A DNA stretch of 64,000 nt from Streptomyces griseoloalbus (GTDB lineage: Bacteria > Actinomycetota > Actinomycetes > Streptomycetales > Streptomycetaceae). The DNA lies in the NCBI GenBank assembly GCA_014650015.1, contig BMUD01000005.1:124001-188000 (forward strand). Direction: 5' to 3'. The position numbers and the translations under genes were made by a program. Below are positions 62,233-64,000 of the stretch, piece after piece (within the stretch, counting starts at the first letter, position 1; every line of letters starts with the position of its first letter). Below the pieces are notes generated by a model that saw only the letters and a list, made by a program, of their open reading frames with translations, was not told the DNA's origin and made no database searches.

Positions 62233-64000
62233 ATGAACGAGGGGAAGCCGGGCCCATCGGGGGAGGAACCGACCACGCGTCCGGAGGGGCCCGACGGGGA
62301 CTTCGAACTGGCGCGTCCGGATCGGTCGGCCGCCGTGGCCGTGGACCACCACGAGGGCGACTACGAACTGGACCGCCCCCTGATGCCCGAGCGGGCCGCG
62401 AAGGCCCCTCAGGCCCCCGCACCTCCCGAGCCCCCCGCCACGCCCGCCACACCTGTCCCGCCCACGTCTCCGGCCGCCCCGGCCGCCGACGTCACCGGTG
62501 CCGCCCCCGACGTGGCGCACAGCCCTGCCGCTCCCGTGCCGGGCGCCTTCGCCGTCGAGGCCGGCGCACCGGACACGCCGGCCGCCCCCGTGCCCGGCAC
62601 CTCCGCCGTCGGGGCGCCGGTGTCCGACGCTTCCGCCGGGCCGAGGCCGACGGTCCCCGGTCCCGCCGTTGGGACCGACGCCTCCGCGACGTCCGTCGGG
62701 GCCCCGGCCGCCCCGGCGCCGGGCGGCGCCCCTGCCGTCGGGGCCGGGCAGCCGAAGCCGTTGCACGACCCCGACCCCTACAGCACCCCGCCCTACGGCG
62801 AACCGGGCCCCTGGGCGCCCGCGCCGCCCGTGCAGCACCCGGCGGCGGCCACTCCGACGCACGGTGGGGCCACCGCGGCGCCTCCCGCGGCCTCGGACAC
62901 GGCGGCGCCCCACGGCGCTCCCGCAGGACCGCCCGTCCCTGTCCCTGCCCCGGCGCCTGTCCCCGCCGTTCACCCGGACACCCCGGTCACCGACCCATGG
63001 GGCCGCTACGACCCCTGGGCGGCAGCCGCGGCCGCGCCGTTGCAGCGGGCCGAGCCCACCGTGATCGACGGGAAGCAGCGGCGCAGGCGGGCCAGGCGTG
63101 TGGTCATCGGTGCCGCGTTGCTGCTCGCGCTCGTCTCCGGAGGCATCGGCGGGATCGTCGGCGCGTATCTGGAGCGCAACGGCGGCGTCGGCTCCGTCGA
63201 ACTGCCGCAGGCCGGCGAGGAGGCGTCCGGGAGGGACCCGGGCAGCGTCGCCGGAATCGCCGCGCGGGCGCTGCCCAGCGTCGTCACCCTGCACGCCAGC
63301 GGCGCCGGCGCGGCCGGCACCGGTACCGGTACCGGCTTCGTGCTCGACGAGCGCGGCCACATCCTCACCAACAACCACGTCGTGGAACCCGCCGGGGACG
63401 ACGGCGAGATCACCGTCACCTTCAACAGCGGCGCCACCGCCGACGCCACCGTCGTCGGCCGGGACAGCGGCTACGACCTCGCCGTCGTGAAGGTGAAGGG
63501 CGTCCAGGGGCTCACCCCCCTGCCCCTCGGCAACTCCGACAACGTGCGGGTCGGCGACCCCGTCGTCGCCATCGGTGCCCCCTTCGACCTGGCCGGCACC
63601 GTCACCTCCGGCATCATCAGCGCCAGGGAGCGGCCCATCACCGCCGGCGGTGAGAAGGGCGACGGCAGTGACGTGTCGTACGTCGACGCGCTGCAGACCG
63701 ACGCGCCGATCAACCCCGGCAACTCCGGTGGCCCGCTCCTCGACGCCGAGGCCCGGGTGATCGGCATCAATTCGGCCATTCGCTCCGCCGGCGGCGGCGC
63801 CGACCTCGACGGCGGTCAGGCCGGCTCCATAGGACTCGGCTTCGCCATCCCGATCAACCAGGGCAAGCGCGTCGCCGAGGAGCTGATCAACACCGGCAAG
63901 GCCACCCACCCGGTGATCGGCGTCACCCTCGACATGGACTACAGCGGCGACGGCGCCCGCGTCGCCGCCAAGGGCAGCGACGGCGGCCCGGCGGTCAGCA
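62233..64000 (+). CDS. htrA: HtrA/DegP-type membrane serine protease, 3' truncated by window
   Basis: At least 589 residues from ATG; the end lies outside. Residues 1-280 are a disordered Ala/Pro/Gly-rich cytosolic tail. One helix at ~290-312 crosses the membrane. The trypsin-like domain has H382 (NNHVV), D415 (DLAVV) and S498 (NPGNSGGPL). A PDZ domain begins near the window end (HPVIGVTLDM). It is the envelope quality-control protease of the sigE-rseA-htrA group and may degrade misfolded external proteins or feed into sigma release. Confidence 0.93.
   Translation, partial: MNEGKPGPSGEEPTTRPEGPDGDFELARPDRSAAVAVDHHEGDYELDRPLMPERAAKAPQAPAPPEPPATPATPVPPTSPAAPAADVTGAAPDVAHSPAAPVPGAFAVEAGAPDTPAAPVPGTSAVGAPVSDASAGPRPTVPGPAVGTDASATSVGAPAAPAPGGAPAVGAGQPKPLHDPDPYSTPPYGEPGPWAPAPPVQHPAAATPTHGGATAAPPAASDTAAPHGAPAGPPVPVPAPAPVPAVHPDTPVTDPWGRYDPWAAAAAAPLQRAEPTVIDGKQRRRRARRVVIGAALLLALVSGGIGGIVGAYLERNGGVGSVELPQAGEEASGRDPGSVAGIAARALPSVVTLHASGAGAAGTGTGTGFVLDERGHILTNNHVVEPAGDDGEITVTFNSGATADATVVGRDSGYDLAVVKVKGVQGLTPLPLGNSDNVRVGDPVVAIGAPFDLAGTVTSGIISARERPITAGGEKGDGSDVSYVDALQTDAPINPGNSGGPLLDAEARVIGINSAIRSAGGGADLDGGQAGSIGLGFAIPINQGKRVAEELINTGKATHPVIGVTLDMDYSGDGARVAAKGSDGGPAVS

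Overview
The window comes from a high-GC actinomycete chromosome, almost certainly a Streptomyces. Coding regions have G or C in nearly every third position, starts are often GTG preceded by GGAGG-like sites, and start/stop overlaps (GTGA) are common. From position ~20380 to the right end the gene order (sdh, typA, a bldK-type peptide transporter, a second peptide transporter, S9 peptidase, mshB, ferredoxin, dapC, dapE, LOG, folP2-like, tag, DUF3117, O-methyltransferase, ECF sigma, anti-sigma, htrA) matches what I recall of the S. coelicolor core around SCO5106-SCO5149. The last third also resembles the Mycobacterium tuberculosis Rv1170-Rv1223 region. Species cannot be settled from the sequence alone.

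Left part (1-20361). The window opens inside the 3' half of a class I lanthipeptide dehydratase (LanB with a fused glutamate-elimination domain). It overlaps an ABC exporter and is followed by an LLM-type, F420-like oxidoreductase. This looks like the right edge of a lanthipeptide cluster that may reduce dehydro-residues to D-amino acids; the precursor and cyclase would lie to the left. Then come an erythromycin-esterase-like protein, a two-part glycosyltransferase, an oxidoreductase/TetR pair, a secreted subtilase with a P-domain, a septum-formation-like membrane protein, a GntR regulator, a SPOR-like protein and a Nudix hydrolase. Next is a probable partner-switching group: a TTA-containing 52-residue ORF facing an RsbW-like kinase, then a PAS-PAS-GAF-SpoIIE-HATPase phosphatase. 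Two non-coding tandem-repeat blocks sit in this part (8030-8233 and 14844-15058).

Middle (20362-46049). A minus-strand operon encodes a three-subunit succinate dehydrogenase/fumarate reductase preceded by a small coiled-coil protein. A divergent lipoprotein with a large acidic insert follows, then typA, then two complete five-gene oligopeptide ABC operons in tandem (29292-35526 is bldK-like; 35713-41292 is a second set). After these come an S9 peptidase, a 64-residue membrane protein, an 871-bp gene-free stretch with periodic repeats and a perfect inverted repeat, and mshB for mycothiol synthesis with its DUF6113 partner.

Right part (46050-64000). Cell-envelope and lysine/diaminopimelate genes dominate (a VanW-associated-domain protein, dapC, dapE, a lysozyme-like protein), along with DNA repair (tag), a folP2 paralogue and enoyl-CoA hydratase. 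The window ends in an envelope-stress cassette: sigE-type ECF sigma factor, zinc anti-sigma factor, and an HtrA protease cut by the window end. Clear hairpin terminators separate most transcription units. I saw no tRNA, rRNA, CRISPR array or transposase.
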